NCBI RefSeq assembly: GCF_004027225.2
Contig: NC_044290.2
Coordinates: forward strand, 8,262,906-8,326,905
From: Strigops habroptila
Taxonomy: Eukaryota; Chordata; Aves; Psittaciformes; Psittacidae
Reading direction: 5' to 3'
DNA length: 64,000 nt
In this document: positions 39,001 to 50,288 of the stretch, in pieces
Layout of the letters: each line of letters starts with the position of its first letter
How positions within the stretch are numbered: position 1 is the stretch's first letter
The notes under the pieces: generated by a model
Seen by the model: only the letters and a program-made list of their open reading frames with translations
The model's database searches: none
Told to the model about the DNA's origin: nothing
Translations under genes and position numbers: made by a program

Positions 39001-42000
39001 ATTTAAAAATACTAGTACTTAACTCATCCTGTTGAATGTGAACCACTTATTTTAAAATGCTCTGACTTTTTCTTGTAAATTATAGCTGCTTCTTGAACAT
39101 AGGAATGAGACAACAGAGACCACTTGTTCATTTAGTATATTGAGAGAATTCACACATTCTGTATTTCAACTTAGTTTAGGCCACAGTTCTAAAAGCCCAG
39201 CATGATCACAGTTTCTTTATCTCACTAAGAGTGCTGCATACACAGTTCAGGTTTTGGGCATCTCAGGGAGAGACTTCTAGCTGGAGTAAAGCCACATGCC
39301 TTGACTAACCCTAGTGACGTTACACAGACTTACATTAGCTGAGGATCCAGCCCTTAACTATTGAAATGTATGAATGTAACCAAAATTTTGCTTTGTTTCG
39401 TGTTACTCCTGCCCTGTTTACTGTGCTGTGCACCCTTATTGATGTAATTCACTTTTTGCATTGTTTCATTTGCAACTTGTTTGTAGATTGCAGCGTGAAA
39501 ATAGTTTTCTTTTGAAGAGTAGGTGGGAACTTACATTGTGAGCTTATCGCATCCTGTATCCAAAGTTTACATCCCTCCAAAGCCATTTTGTTTGCTACCA
39601 ACTGTTGTAATCCTTAGAGTAAGTACCTCCAGCCATCTTCTCTTTCTGGGATTTTTATAGTTAAACAGAATGGATTTTTATTTTTATAGCTTGTAACTTC
39701 AATATGTATAGTAGTTACTTCTATTTAGTAATTAGTGGTCAGAATACTGTAAAAATGTTACTTTTAAGAGCTGTAACTTTAAATTAGTAATTACTACTTG
39801 CAAGAAAATACCAGCATGTTAAGAGTTGGAAAAAAAAGTTATTCTTTAGCTTGGAACTACTGTGATGCTGTAACTTGTGTTTTGTATTGAATGTGTTTAT
39901 GCATATATTCTGAAGTTGCACTAAATGGGGACAAAAATGAGCTTAAAATGAAAGTAATAGATCAAAAAGTAGAATTTGTAACACCTTAGGGTTGTTTTTA
40001 ACTGATATAGGTGGCATTTGAGATTCAGTATTTATTTGGTTTTCGCACAAAACAGTAAGGAGGGAGCGATCAGTGTGCTCCTGACAGAACAGCTATTTCT
40101 TTATGGTCCAGTTTGAGGTAGGTGTTATTTAGTGCTCAAACATGAGCTGAAGTTGTCTGTACCATTCCCACCTCGCTTCCCAGAAAACAGAATCTCAGAG
40201 CAAACCTGGCTGCTCACAGCTGTGAAGTGTGAGATCTTTTGCAAAGAAATAACCATTCAACATCATATTGAAGCTTCAATATAAATGTTTAAAGTCAACA
40301 TTTGCCAATTTTTTTCTTGACATCACGTGATGCTTTCAAATCCCAAATTGTTTCCCATTGTTTTTTTAAAAGGCAGCAGGCTGCAATGAGAGGATAAGGA
40401 GGTATCACTGTAAAACTCTTAGTCATAAAAGCTGGGCAGCGTGTTCTGTATTTGCTGCCTAGGCACAGGAAGCGTGGTTGCGGAACGTCTCATAAAAGCC
40501 TCTGCCCTGTTTGGACCCTCACTGGCTTCATCCAGTATTTCTGAAGTTGTTGATGATACCATTGCCCCCTGTAATTGTGATGTTCGCTCAAATCATTACA
40601 TGTGGGTGACGTGTATTATTTGAGTACTTGGGCCAGGTTCTGTCTGTAAGAAGCTGCAAATCCAGTGAAATCACAGAACTCCTGGTTCTGTGCTGGTACT
40701 CCACACTTAAACAAGCGAAACTGAAGAAAACTTGTCTTCAGTCTCAGTTGTATCATGGCCTGTCTCTGTGACTTCAGCTCCCCAATGCTCTTCTGAGTAA
40801 CATCTGCTCCATATTCTTCATAGAATTTTGTAAATGCAGATTTTTCACAGCACTGACTCTGTTACTGAATTTCCTAATGCATCTTTTTGTTGTCTTGTTA
40901 TTTGTACTGTATTTCTCTGTAGATGAAAGTGTGTGGATTAAAGTATTTAAACTCCACTTTTCTTGTTCCTCACTAAAAGCAAATGTGAGTTTTCAGGTCT
41001 GTAACAACAGTGATGATGATAGCTGCATGGCTTTTAGAGGGCTGCAGTATGATCAGCTTGGTCATCTTGAGATCAGGGTTGTATTTTGTTGAGTACCACA
41101 GCCGTGCTTGTGCCTGAGATTCCTCCTGCAACGTCCAAGTGTTTCAAACCTCGGATACATGGAAAAATTTCCAGACAACATGGGAATGTCATTCAGAGGT
41201 AAAAGTAATACTGTTGGTAACCTACAGAGATGTCTTGGCAGCTGTTTGCCCACTTCTGGTCCATCCTTCTCCTCAAGGATTCACCCCTGGGCAAAAGCTG
41301 AGTTTGTGTGGCTTTATAAATGATATGTTTAAAAGGGTTTTAAAACCCCACACTGCACTAGTGAGATGAAACATCTACATTGTTCCTTCTCCCCGATGTT
41401 GTCAGTAATTTGGGATCTTAAAACAGTTTGTGATGCACAGTCTTTATTTAGTCTAAGCGGGGGAATAGGCCTGCAACTTTCTTATCTGTAAAGAGCAATT
41501 TCTGGATAAGAGTTTTAATGGGAGATGTTTTGGTGTTCCGGGATGTTAATGTAAACTGGAGGCGGGAGGGCTGCAGTCAGCAAAATCCACACAGGGCTTT
41601 CCAGGGCAAGGGGAAATGCTACTGGAAGAGGTTCAGAGATCAAGTGGCTCAGTGCTTTCTCCCGAGGCAGCAGATGGGGTGGTTTGGGCTTTTGGAAGTG
41701 AATAAATCCTCCTACGGGGCCACTCTATCATAGTGTCACTTCCCTCTGGAGCCCTTTCCTCTGTTCCCCGATCTCATTTGCACAAAAGAGAGAATGGGCT
41801 CTGGCCTCTTGGCTCCGGCATTATGCCACGATCAAACCTTTTACAGACTATTTGTGTGTTGTTTTCCATTCAAGCTGGGGTCAAAGCATAGATATTCAGC
41901 AGGTTTTTCCACAGATGGGGAAGACAATAGTTTCATAGAGCTTTGAGGATCACTGGCAGTAATGTTAATCAAGATTTAGGTTTAATGCCTTTTTAAATGT

Positions 42001-42770
42001 TTTTAGTACTGTTGGAGTGCACCGTGCACAGCACCAACTTGAGCCAGGCTTTAGCCTAAAGTTGCATAAGAAGTTACCATACAGGTATGTGTGGGGAAGA
42101 ACATGAAAAAACACAGTCAAGACTGAAATTCCATTTCTGTCTTTGGGTAATAAAAGTAAAAATGTAAACTATTTGGTGAATTTAAAGTAAAGTGGTTGTG
42201 TGGGGGTCCAAATAAGATTTGTGGAATCCAGTGTTGGATTTTGACCGCCAAAACTCTGATTTCAGGATGTCTATCTTTCCCACTTCAGGAAAAGCCCTCA
42301 CTGCAGAAAAGCAACAGCGAAACCGTTTCCCATCCCTTCCCTTGTGCATCTGTGGGCAATGTGAGAACACACTGCTAACCACAAGGTAACAGATGGCCGG
42401 AGCATCCCGGTGCCCATGGAACAATGTCGTGCGGGTCCCGGCATGTGCCCCGGCAGCACCCAGCACCATTGTCCCGGCCGGCCGCGAAATCCTGATTCCA
42501 CGCCAAGGAGCTGCTGCAAAGAGCCTCGCTCGCTCTGACCTGCCAGTGAGCAGCTCCCCGTGTCCCCATGGATATACGGGGAGGGCAATGCATATAGAAA
42601 TGTAATTATTGATAGGCTTTTAGTGTGGTAATTGCAGGGCCTTGTGCGCGGGCCCCTGAAAAGGTCATCGTGACAGCAAAAGCTAAACTATTGAGTCTCC
42701 ATCAGTCGTTCAGTGTTGGCTTTGATGATGTCGACACCATTAACTGCCGTGAGGATCAGCTGAATCGCTT

Positions 42771-43200
42771 TTAAACGTTGTGGAGGCGAAGGGGGGCTGC
42801 CTGGCCCTGCCATGGAGGCGGGCGGTGGCCAGGCTTCCCCGTCCCCTCCGCGGCACGGGGAGTGTTTGCGTCCGTGTCCGTCCGTCCCGTCCCGTCTCCC
42901 CTCAGGCGCTTATAGCCCGGCCCGCGCCCGCCCGCGCCTGTGTGCCCGCCATGGCGGCGGCGCGGGGCCCGCCCGCCCTCATCGTCCTGCGGCTGCTGCT
43001 GCTGGCGGGCGGCGGGCAGCGACCGGGCCAGGCCGACCGCTGCAGCTGGAGGGGCAGGTAGGCGGGAGCGAAGCGGGACGGCAATGGGGGGAGCACCGGA
43101 CCCGACCCCTTAACCGCCGGCTCCATCCTCGGCGTGTCCCGGTTGCCGCTGAGGGACCGGCCGGTTGCAGCAGGGGAGGGCAGGCGGCAGCTCTGCCTCG
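42771..43200 (+). promoter_or_regulatory. CpG-rich promoter of the meteorin-family gene
   Basis: A sharp rise in GC and CpG begins about 180 bases before the ATG at 42951 and covers exon 1. The immediately upstream 42600-42770 is AT-richer and contains an imperfect AGGTCA inverted repeat (42662-42676). A weak TTATAG sits at 42909-42914, but it is close to the ATG and I do not call it a TATA box. Confidence 0.7.
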
Positions 43201-46200
43201 CCAGAGGTTTTCCTTTCGTGCCTTTGACAGGAAAACACTTATCAGAGCTTTATCTGAAATTATAACCCTTTCTTCTGCGTTTTGGCATCATTTCCTTTTC
43301 TTTTAATAGATTTAATCTTCGTAAATAAGCAAAAGTAACTTTCCTGAAGGCAGTGATAGTGCACCAGCTTGAGCGAGAGCTGAAGAGCAGGGGCAGCCCC
43401 ACCTGCTTTCATTAGAAACGTTTTCCTGCTGAATTCTTATTGGAAACGTTAAAAATAATTTTGGAAATGTTGGGCTTTAAACAATTTTGTGAGACGTAAC
43501 ATCAGTGCTCATTGTGCAGCTCCTGCTGCAGTCAGGGGCTCTCAGCCCCACACACCTACAGGTGGGATTTTCTGAGGAGCCAAGTGGTGGCCATGGAAAA
43601 GTTTGTTGCTATTTGGCAGAGAGAAGCTGCTCTCTCATTTCTCTGTATGCTGCAGGCATCCAAGCATGGATTTGCAGGCAGAAGGGGCTGAGGCTCCTTT
43701 TCCGCACAGCCTGGTGCAGCACTGAGTGTGAGCAGTGCCCTCGCTGCCCTGCAGCCCAGCTGGAGGAAGTTTAGCTTATCATTAGGGCAGAGTCGGAGCT
43801 AGGAGCGGGAGCTGCAGCTCTGGCAGCCAACAGAGCTGTTGTGCCTGTAGTTGGTGATGGACTTGGGGTGTTGTCTTGGCAGTGGTTTGAACTGGGAGCC
43901 CCGTTCCCGCACAGTGGAGCAGGTTCATCTGCGCTGCACCGAAGGTTCCCTGGAGTGGATGTACCCAGCACGAGCCCTGCGTGTCGTTCTGGAGCCCAAC
44001 CTCTCCAGTGCCCGCCACACCACTGTCTGCATCAAGCCCGCCAGTGACTTCCAGGGTGCCAGCATCTACGTGGAACGTGCTGGGCAGCTGCATCTGGTGG
44101 TGAGCGAGGCAGAAGGGGCTCAACCCCACCACGTGTCTTGCTTCAGTGCCCACACGCCACGACGGGTGGCCCTCTTCCTGCAGGCCAGCCCGCAGAGGGA
44201 CATCAGCCGCCGGACAGCCAGCTTCCAGTATGAGCTGCTGAGCAACCAGAGCGCTGCGGGCCCTGACTTCAAAAAGATGGCACTGGTCGAAGGTAAGAGC
44301 AGGTCCAGCCTCAGGGCGAGAGTGCTGGGGCATATCCAAGGTAGCATCCGATATTCATTGACCTTGCCCATGCGGCCCTGGTGATAGGAGCTGTTTTGGG
44401 ATGAGGGGTTTGTCATTGCAAGTGTGGCCCTTCTGATTTCCACTGTGAGGGGCATCCTGTAGGCATGGGAGGGAATGCTGCAATGTAGAGAAACTCTGTC
44501 TCTCTATTAGGAGGCAGCTGGGTCCTGGACATAGGCACTGTGACCATGGGTGTCTCCAGCCTCTGGGCAGTACCATCACTGAGAACACCTGAGTGGATTT
44601 AGGGAGCCTAAATCCCATGTTCAGAAGGGATTTAAATTCATCAAGGCCTCAAGACGGTCACTGGAACTTAGAATGATCTTTTGGAAACGGGATTAGCCAT
44701 CTAAATTGCTTGGAACTTCATTTACCTTTCTTTCCTATTCTTACAGCAACATAATCCTTTCTTTGCTTTATTTGTATTGCATAACAAGAATTTTGGTTTG
44801 CAGCTGATCGTAATGCTCTTTAGCCAAGTAGTTCTGCCCTATTTCCTCTCATAATGCACCAGTCCTTCAGCAGTGAGACATAGTATGGTATTATCAGTAA
44901 CCAACTGTTCTTTTTTTCCTAGTTATGTGCCGTCCTTGTGACAACGTGGAACTTCTCATGGCCGTTTGCAGCAGTGACTTTGGTAAGCTGAACAAGTGCA
45001 AGTTTTTCTGCCTTTAATTATGCATTGACTATTTGGATTTATTTGCTTCTTAAAATAACATCATGACGATGCTCTGTGACCTGAGAAAGAAACTGGCTTT
45101 CACTAGTGTGAAAAAGAATTTGAATGGGGGGGGGGGAATGAAACCCAGAAGGAACAAGCTTGCTTTCAAGGTCCTCATTTCCCGCAGGCAGAAAGAATAT
45201 GTTCTAAAACTCAACTGAAAGTAATTCTTACAAGTGTGCTGCTGGCTCTCACATAGAGCAAAGTTACATGTGTGTGGACACACATACACACAGGTTCTAT
45301 GTGCTTGGTATGTTCCTTTTTATTCCCTTCATCCCCCAATGATGAATGTGCCCTTTCTTTTCCCTCACAATTGACATCCTTCCTAGTTCTTCTTCTACAC
45401 GGGTAGTGAGTTGTTTGTAACTTAGCTGAGGATTTCAGGTGGTTTAAATTTCCTTCAGTGACAAAGCTTTTTAGATTTTCTTTACTTAGTAATGCAGTGT
45501 ATTTATTTTCTTTTGATCATGGTTTGTTCATTATATTCCCATAGCTTTGCACATGAAAATTTGTACCTCTTTGATTATGTCCAATACCTAAAACTGTAGA
45601 GCTGTCTCTCCACATGGCTGCAACTATAGTGCTGTAAATGTACCTACATAAAGAAATAAAACTGTGAACTATATTTACCCTTATTCAGTGTTTAAACACC
45701 CCCACCAAATTCCCGCTTTCCTATTAGGGGTTACCATATTTCAAGGCTACTAATAAAATCAAATGCCAACATCATGGTGCTAATACAAATACAGAGTGTA
45801 GAGCATGCTTCTGCAGAGTGCTCCTTAGATGGTAGTTTTCCTTCCTCTTCTAAACTAATTGATGCAATCCAGCACGTTGTTTCTTCTTGATGAAGTTGTC
45901 AGTTCCCATGCGAGGTGCTCTCCCTCTGCACTGCCTGAAAGACCAGAGACTGACAGATGTGGAGGCCCAGGCATACAATGGGGGGCACTTACATTTACAG
46001 CACCAACAGAGCAGAAGAAATAGCCCTTTGAACCAACTCTATTTATGGCCTGACTTCCTTGCCCCGCGCTCACAAATCGCTATCATCAACTTTTTTGATT
46101 AGAGAAAATAGCTACTAATGAAAGTGTAAATGACACTGGGGGTGAATGGGGGCTTTATAGTTACTCTTAAGATGGAGGTCTACAGTCACTAGGCCCTGAG

Positions 46201-47633
46201 CAGTGCAGGAGCAACATGGAGCACCAGGAACAAGGGCAATATAGCTTGTCAGTAGACTTGACTGCATCTGGTTAAAGCTGATGACACAGAGGGAGACAGC
46301 AGAGACATCTGTTACACAAAATTCTGGATTCCCTTGGAAACTGGATTAAATGAGGAGGTTCTCAGAAATGCCAGAAATAAGCTTTATCTGCCTCTTGGGT
46401 TGTTGACTTCTCTGTGCCTGAATGGAAGAGTTTTGTGGCAGAAGTGTGGTGATGTTCCCATTGCATTGGTAACTTCTCATTTGCTCAAGAGCTCCTGGCT
46501 CACATGGTGGCATGTTTCTGAGCCTTCTCTGGATATGGGATTGAAATTAATTCAGTTAGTAGAAGAATAATTGGTTGCTGTGAAAAATGGAGGTGGTGAG
46601 AATGAGAGAGATGGCTTCAGGACAGCAAAAGCCTGTCAGATGGGATGTTTCATTCTCCACACGGTTGATGCAAAGGATGCTTTCAGTCAGGAAGACTATA
46701 GCTTGTTATGCTTTCATTCCCAGGATAATTCTGGGAGAAGGAGGTACATGTATGCTGTGTGATTTTTAAATAAGGCTTCAAAGAAGCCTTCAAAGCTTTA
46801 AGAGTTCTGCATGTTGTCAGTGTCTTTTGGTGGATGGATGACATTTGAGGGGGGAAAAAAGTGCCAAGCCTTTAAATGAAGAATGCTGAACAAGCTCTGG
46901 GATCAACATCTGCTACTCCTGTCAAAGGAAAAGCTTCAGAGTCGCCTGGAGACAGGAAGGAGGTGGCCTGTGACAGTCATTGTCTTGGAACACAGACTGA
47001 AACAAACAAATCCCTGAGCTGACCTTTTTCATGTGCTTTTTCATCCTTTATTGCTACTCTGCATTACCAAGCATGTTACATGCTTTTTCCTCAGTGAGTA
47101 GTCACAAAGCATGCTTCCAAGCACCTGGCACTGTTTGCGTAGGGATCCTCTGTGTGAAGGATGCGCTGTAAGATCAGAAATACATCCACCTCTAGGTGGC
47201 AGGGGCACAAACTGCACAACAAACCTGTTTCTCCAATTGTTTCAGTCAGTGAGGTCCTGGTACCTGAACTACTTCCCTGCTGCTGCATAACCAACTCCTG
47301 TCTTCTTCACATCTAGTGGTGAAAGGATCTATCCGAAATGTTTCCCACGATTCAGAGAACCACATGTCACAGGTTGATGTCAGCGTCCACAAAGTCTACA
47401 GGCAGAAAAACAGGATTTTCCAGCAGGATGAAGCAAGTGGTGAATGGCGAGGCCCTATCCGGACCCTGCTGCAATGCAAGGTGAAGAAGGGAGGTGGAGA
47501 TTTCCTTTTCACTGGAAATGAACATTTTGGTGAAGCTTGGCTGGGCTGTGCTCCTCGGTTTAAAGATTTCATGTTCATTTACTGGGCTGCAAGGGAAAGA
47601 GGAGCCAACCCTTGTGAGTTCCAGCTCAACTGA
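42951..47633 (+). CDS. METRNL-like: meteorin-family secreted protein (METRNL-like)
   Basis: Four coding exons: 42951-43057, 43883-44292, 44923-44982 and 47317-47633, joined at phases 2, 1 and 1, giving 297 residues (human METRNL 311). An N-terminal signal peptide (hydrophobic core ALIVLRLLLLAGG, about 9-21) is followed by the family opening DRCSWRGSGL and by VEQVHLRC, LEWMYP, QRDISRRTASFQYEL, MCRPCDNVELLMAVC and GDFLFTGNEHFGEAWLGCAP, with the cysteine pattern of meteorins. Meteorin and METRNL are secreted factors acting on glia and neurons (METRN) or as adipokine/myokine and cytokine (METRNL). The start has a strong GCCATGG context. The gene lies between DGKE and TRIM25, where I know of no meteorin gene in human (METRN is on 16p, METRNL on 17q25). 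It may therefore be a further paralogue rather than METRNL itself. Confidence 0.94.
43058..43882 (+). other. intron 1 of the meteorin-family gene
   Basis: Starts GTAGGC and ends TTGGCAG. No repeat or further exon recognised. Confidence 0.85.
44983..47316 (+). other. intron 3 of the meteorin-family gene
   Basis: Starts GTAAGC and ends ATCTAG. It contains an 11-base poly-G (45126-45136). At 45935-46150 it contains a conserved-looking element that has a colinear relative at 51866-52085. Confidence 0.8.
45935..46150 (+). repeat. ancient element, copy A
   Basis: Shares colinear blocks with 51866-52085 in the same orientation: CTGACAGATGTG (45950-45961), CACAAAT (46071-46077) and a 31-base core at 46105-46135 that differs from its partner at four positions. 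Distances between blocks agree to within about 6 bases. No family name is assigned. Confidence 0.6.
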
Positions 47634-49720
47634 CAGGAGTGACACCAGAGTTGAGACTTTCAGCCCGGGTTTTGGATACTGAGTCTGAAGTAGATTAAAC
47701 CCAAGGACTAAAGCTAACAATTTGACCAGAACTGGGGCCTGGAGAATCTCCTGAAGATAATGGCTCTGTGAGCCCTGTAAACTCTAAATTTTAATCCACA
47801 TTTTCATTAGTTGCATTACTTTCTTCTTCACATCTTCTTTGCATCACAAAATAACTGAATTTTGAGAAGAAAGGTTGTCTTTTGTTGTGGTTAGAAAGCA
47901 GCCTGTGCTCAGTATTACAGAACTCTCTAACACCTTTTGCTCTGTGTACATGCTATGTGCTTTTCCTCTAGATTTTTTTTCTCTCTTCCCCCATCTTTAC
48001 TTGATTTCCTTTCTGAATGGTTCGTTCTTTTGGTGTTACTTTTTAATGAATGCTAACTCTAGTCTTAGCCATAGTTACTAAACCTTCAGGCAGTTGGCAG
48101 GTTTGCCAGGTTTTTTGCCTGCTGTGTGGTAGCAGAGAGATTAACTAACCCTCTGAGGCACAATCACAGCTGACATAATTCTGCAGCACTCTGTTGATTT
48201 CTGCACAGTTGACAGCATCTGATTTTGCTCCCCATGCGAACAGGCCAGTGAGGGATGCTGCACTTTAGCCAATGGGGACACTATCACTGTACCACTACCG
48301 GATGAGAAAAGGCCTTTGGGAAATGCATTGGGATAATCAGGAGTTTTGGTTGTAGTGTTGTCTGCATGAGAATGTAATACTGGGTATTCCTAGTGCTGGC
48401 CCCGCAACTGGCTCTAGGTACTGATGAGTGCACATCAGGAAAGACCTAAGCAAAGTAAAGTATTGTAAAGTATTGAAGGATATCCAAGCACTCAGTTTTG
48501 AGAGCTGGAAATCAATGCTACACTTGAGCTTTTAAATGGTTTCTTCTTCTTTGGTTGGTATTTACACTGTAAATATGAGATAAAATATATTCTCTTGGTA
48601 TAGATCAGAGGTACTGAATTTCTTCCTGATTTGTGTATTTGTATGTGTCAAACTTGTGTGGGGTTTTGCCTTTAATAGAGGCCATGGCCATTTCTTACAG
48701 CCTTAATGTCATAATTGATATTTGCTTTCCTAGAGCATCATCACTTTGAAATAATGTGTTCTTTTCAGAACAGATAAGTAGTTTAGTGAATGTGTGGTTG
48801 AAAAACTAAAGTAACCCAGTGTGAAGTGAAACAACATACTTAAAACCCACATGTGAGCTGGTGATTTAATCCACAGCTCTGTGAGCTTGTCAGCCTTGCA
48901 CTGAGCAACCTGAAATCCTTGCAATCAATGAGAACAAGGAGGAGCTTATTGGAGATCTTGGATGTTGGATATATTAATCCTAGTTGAGTGTAATCTCTCT
49001 ATATTGCATGGAGTTGAGGTTGTAGAGGCACCTGAATTTTTCTAAGAGATTGGGTAAAAAGCTTTCCTGGAGAAAATCTTTTTGTTTTCATTTGTTTCAG
49101 ATTTTAAACAAATATTCTGACTTTTCTGGGGAAAACAAGTGATCTATAGAGTGCCCACACTCAAAACAAGTTCTGCTGTGCTAAAGTCAGTGTTAACTTT
49201 GTTTGAGCGCTGTGCTGCTGCTATTTACATTTCATGCAAATTTTGCAACATCAAGACTGAGAATGTTTTAGGTACAGACATGAGTAAACTAGGGCAAAGC
49301 AGCCAGTGTTTCTGTTGGGATAAGGTGGAAAATGTGAATCAGTGCAAGAGCAGTAAAGTGGTTGAAGAGTAACATAAGGTCAGGTCATACGCTGTAATTT
49401 CAGTGACTTTGTTAGTGGGCAAGGTGGACAACCATTGCCACAGCAAGAAGGTGTGGTTAGGGCAGGGCAGGATCAGTGTTTCACGTATGGAGAGTTGAGG
49501 CAGAAAGAGAATGCTTGGTGGAATTTGGGTGACAGCTCTCATTAGTGCTGACTTTACGATAGAGCCAGACTTCGTATGAGGCAGGGGGGACCTACGTTTT
49601 AGTCAAAACGCATTTGTGAACAACTGCAAGTAAACAAGTGATCTTCTTTCTTTACTGTGGTTGAATTTAACCCAATTAATTCTCTTTACTGAGGAAAGCA
49701 TGTTGAACATTTTCCCTCTG
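47634..49720. other. 3' flank of the meteorin-family gene
   Basis: Contains an ATTAAA at 47694-47699, 61 bases past the stop, as a possible poly(A) signal. No AATAAA was seen on the plus strand. No exon or recognisable repeat. Confidence 0.45.
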
Positions 49721-50283
49721 TGTCACGGTTTAAGCCCAGCCGGTAACTCAGAACCACGCAGCCGCTCCCTCCCTCCCTTCTTGCTCCCTCTGCTCCCAGA
49801 GGGATGAGGAGGAGAATCAAAAGAATGTGACTCCCACGGGTTGAGATAAGAGCAGTCCAGTAACTAAGACACAATACAAAACCACTACTGCTGCCACCAG
49901 CAACAATAATGATAAGGGAGATAACAAGGGGAGAGGATACAATTGCTCATCACCCGCTGACCGATACCCAGCCCAACCCGAGCAGCCATCTGGGCCTCCT
50001 GGGTAACTCCCCCCAGTTTCTATTTTGGGCATGATGTGCTGTGGTATGGAATAGCCCTTTGGCCAGTTTGGGTCAGGTGTCCTGTCTCTGCTTCCTCCCG
50101 GCTTCTCCTCTTCCCTGGCAGAGCATGAGACTGAGAAAGTCCGTGGTTGGAATAAACGTTACTTAGCAACAACTGAAAACATCGGTGTTATCAGCATTGT
50201 TCCCAGGCTGAAAGTCAAATCCACAGCACTGCACCAGCTACTAAGAATTAAAAAAAATGACTGCTACTGCTGAACCCAGGACA
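49721..50283 (+). mobile_element. solo LTR of an avian ERVL-type element
   Basis: A 563-bp element beginning TGTCACGGTTTAAGCCCAGC and ending GAACCCAGGACA, with TGTC/GACA ends. It is flanked by a perfect 5-bp target duplication CTCTG (49716-49720 and 50284-50288). The TSD length and the start sequence fit ERVL-type LTRs common in bird genomes. An AATAAA occurs at about 50150. No internal retroviral sequence is present on either side, so this is a recombination-derived solo LTR with no coding capacity. Confidence 0.9.
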
Positions 50284-50288
50284 CTCTG

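Larger units (their letters stand above)
33911..42770 (+). other. probable DGKE 3'UTR and intergenic DNA
   Basis: No exon recognised. DGKE transcripts in mammals carry a multi-kilobase 3'UTR, and the AT-rich sequence after the stop fits that, but the end cannot be fixed. Candidate poly(A) hexamers on the plus strand are ATTAAA 33983-33988 and AATAAA at 41701-41706 and 42149-42154. Other contents are a 16-bp tandem duplication (35145-35176) and a TA microsatellite (36017-36031). The 178-codon minus frame at 36280-36816 has no recognisable features. Confidence 0.45.

Noticed and set aside
41518-41733. Plus-strand frame starting MGDVLVFRDVNVNW, checked as a possible CR1 ORF2 (endonuclease) remnant
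   Set aside because: Only a vague resemblance to the GDFN-type motif; the rest does not continue like CR1 ORF2.
43782-44455. Minus-strand open frames opposite meteorin exon 2
   Set aside because: Shadows of a real plus-strand exon.
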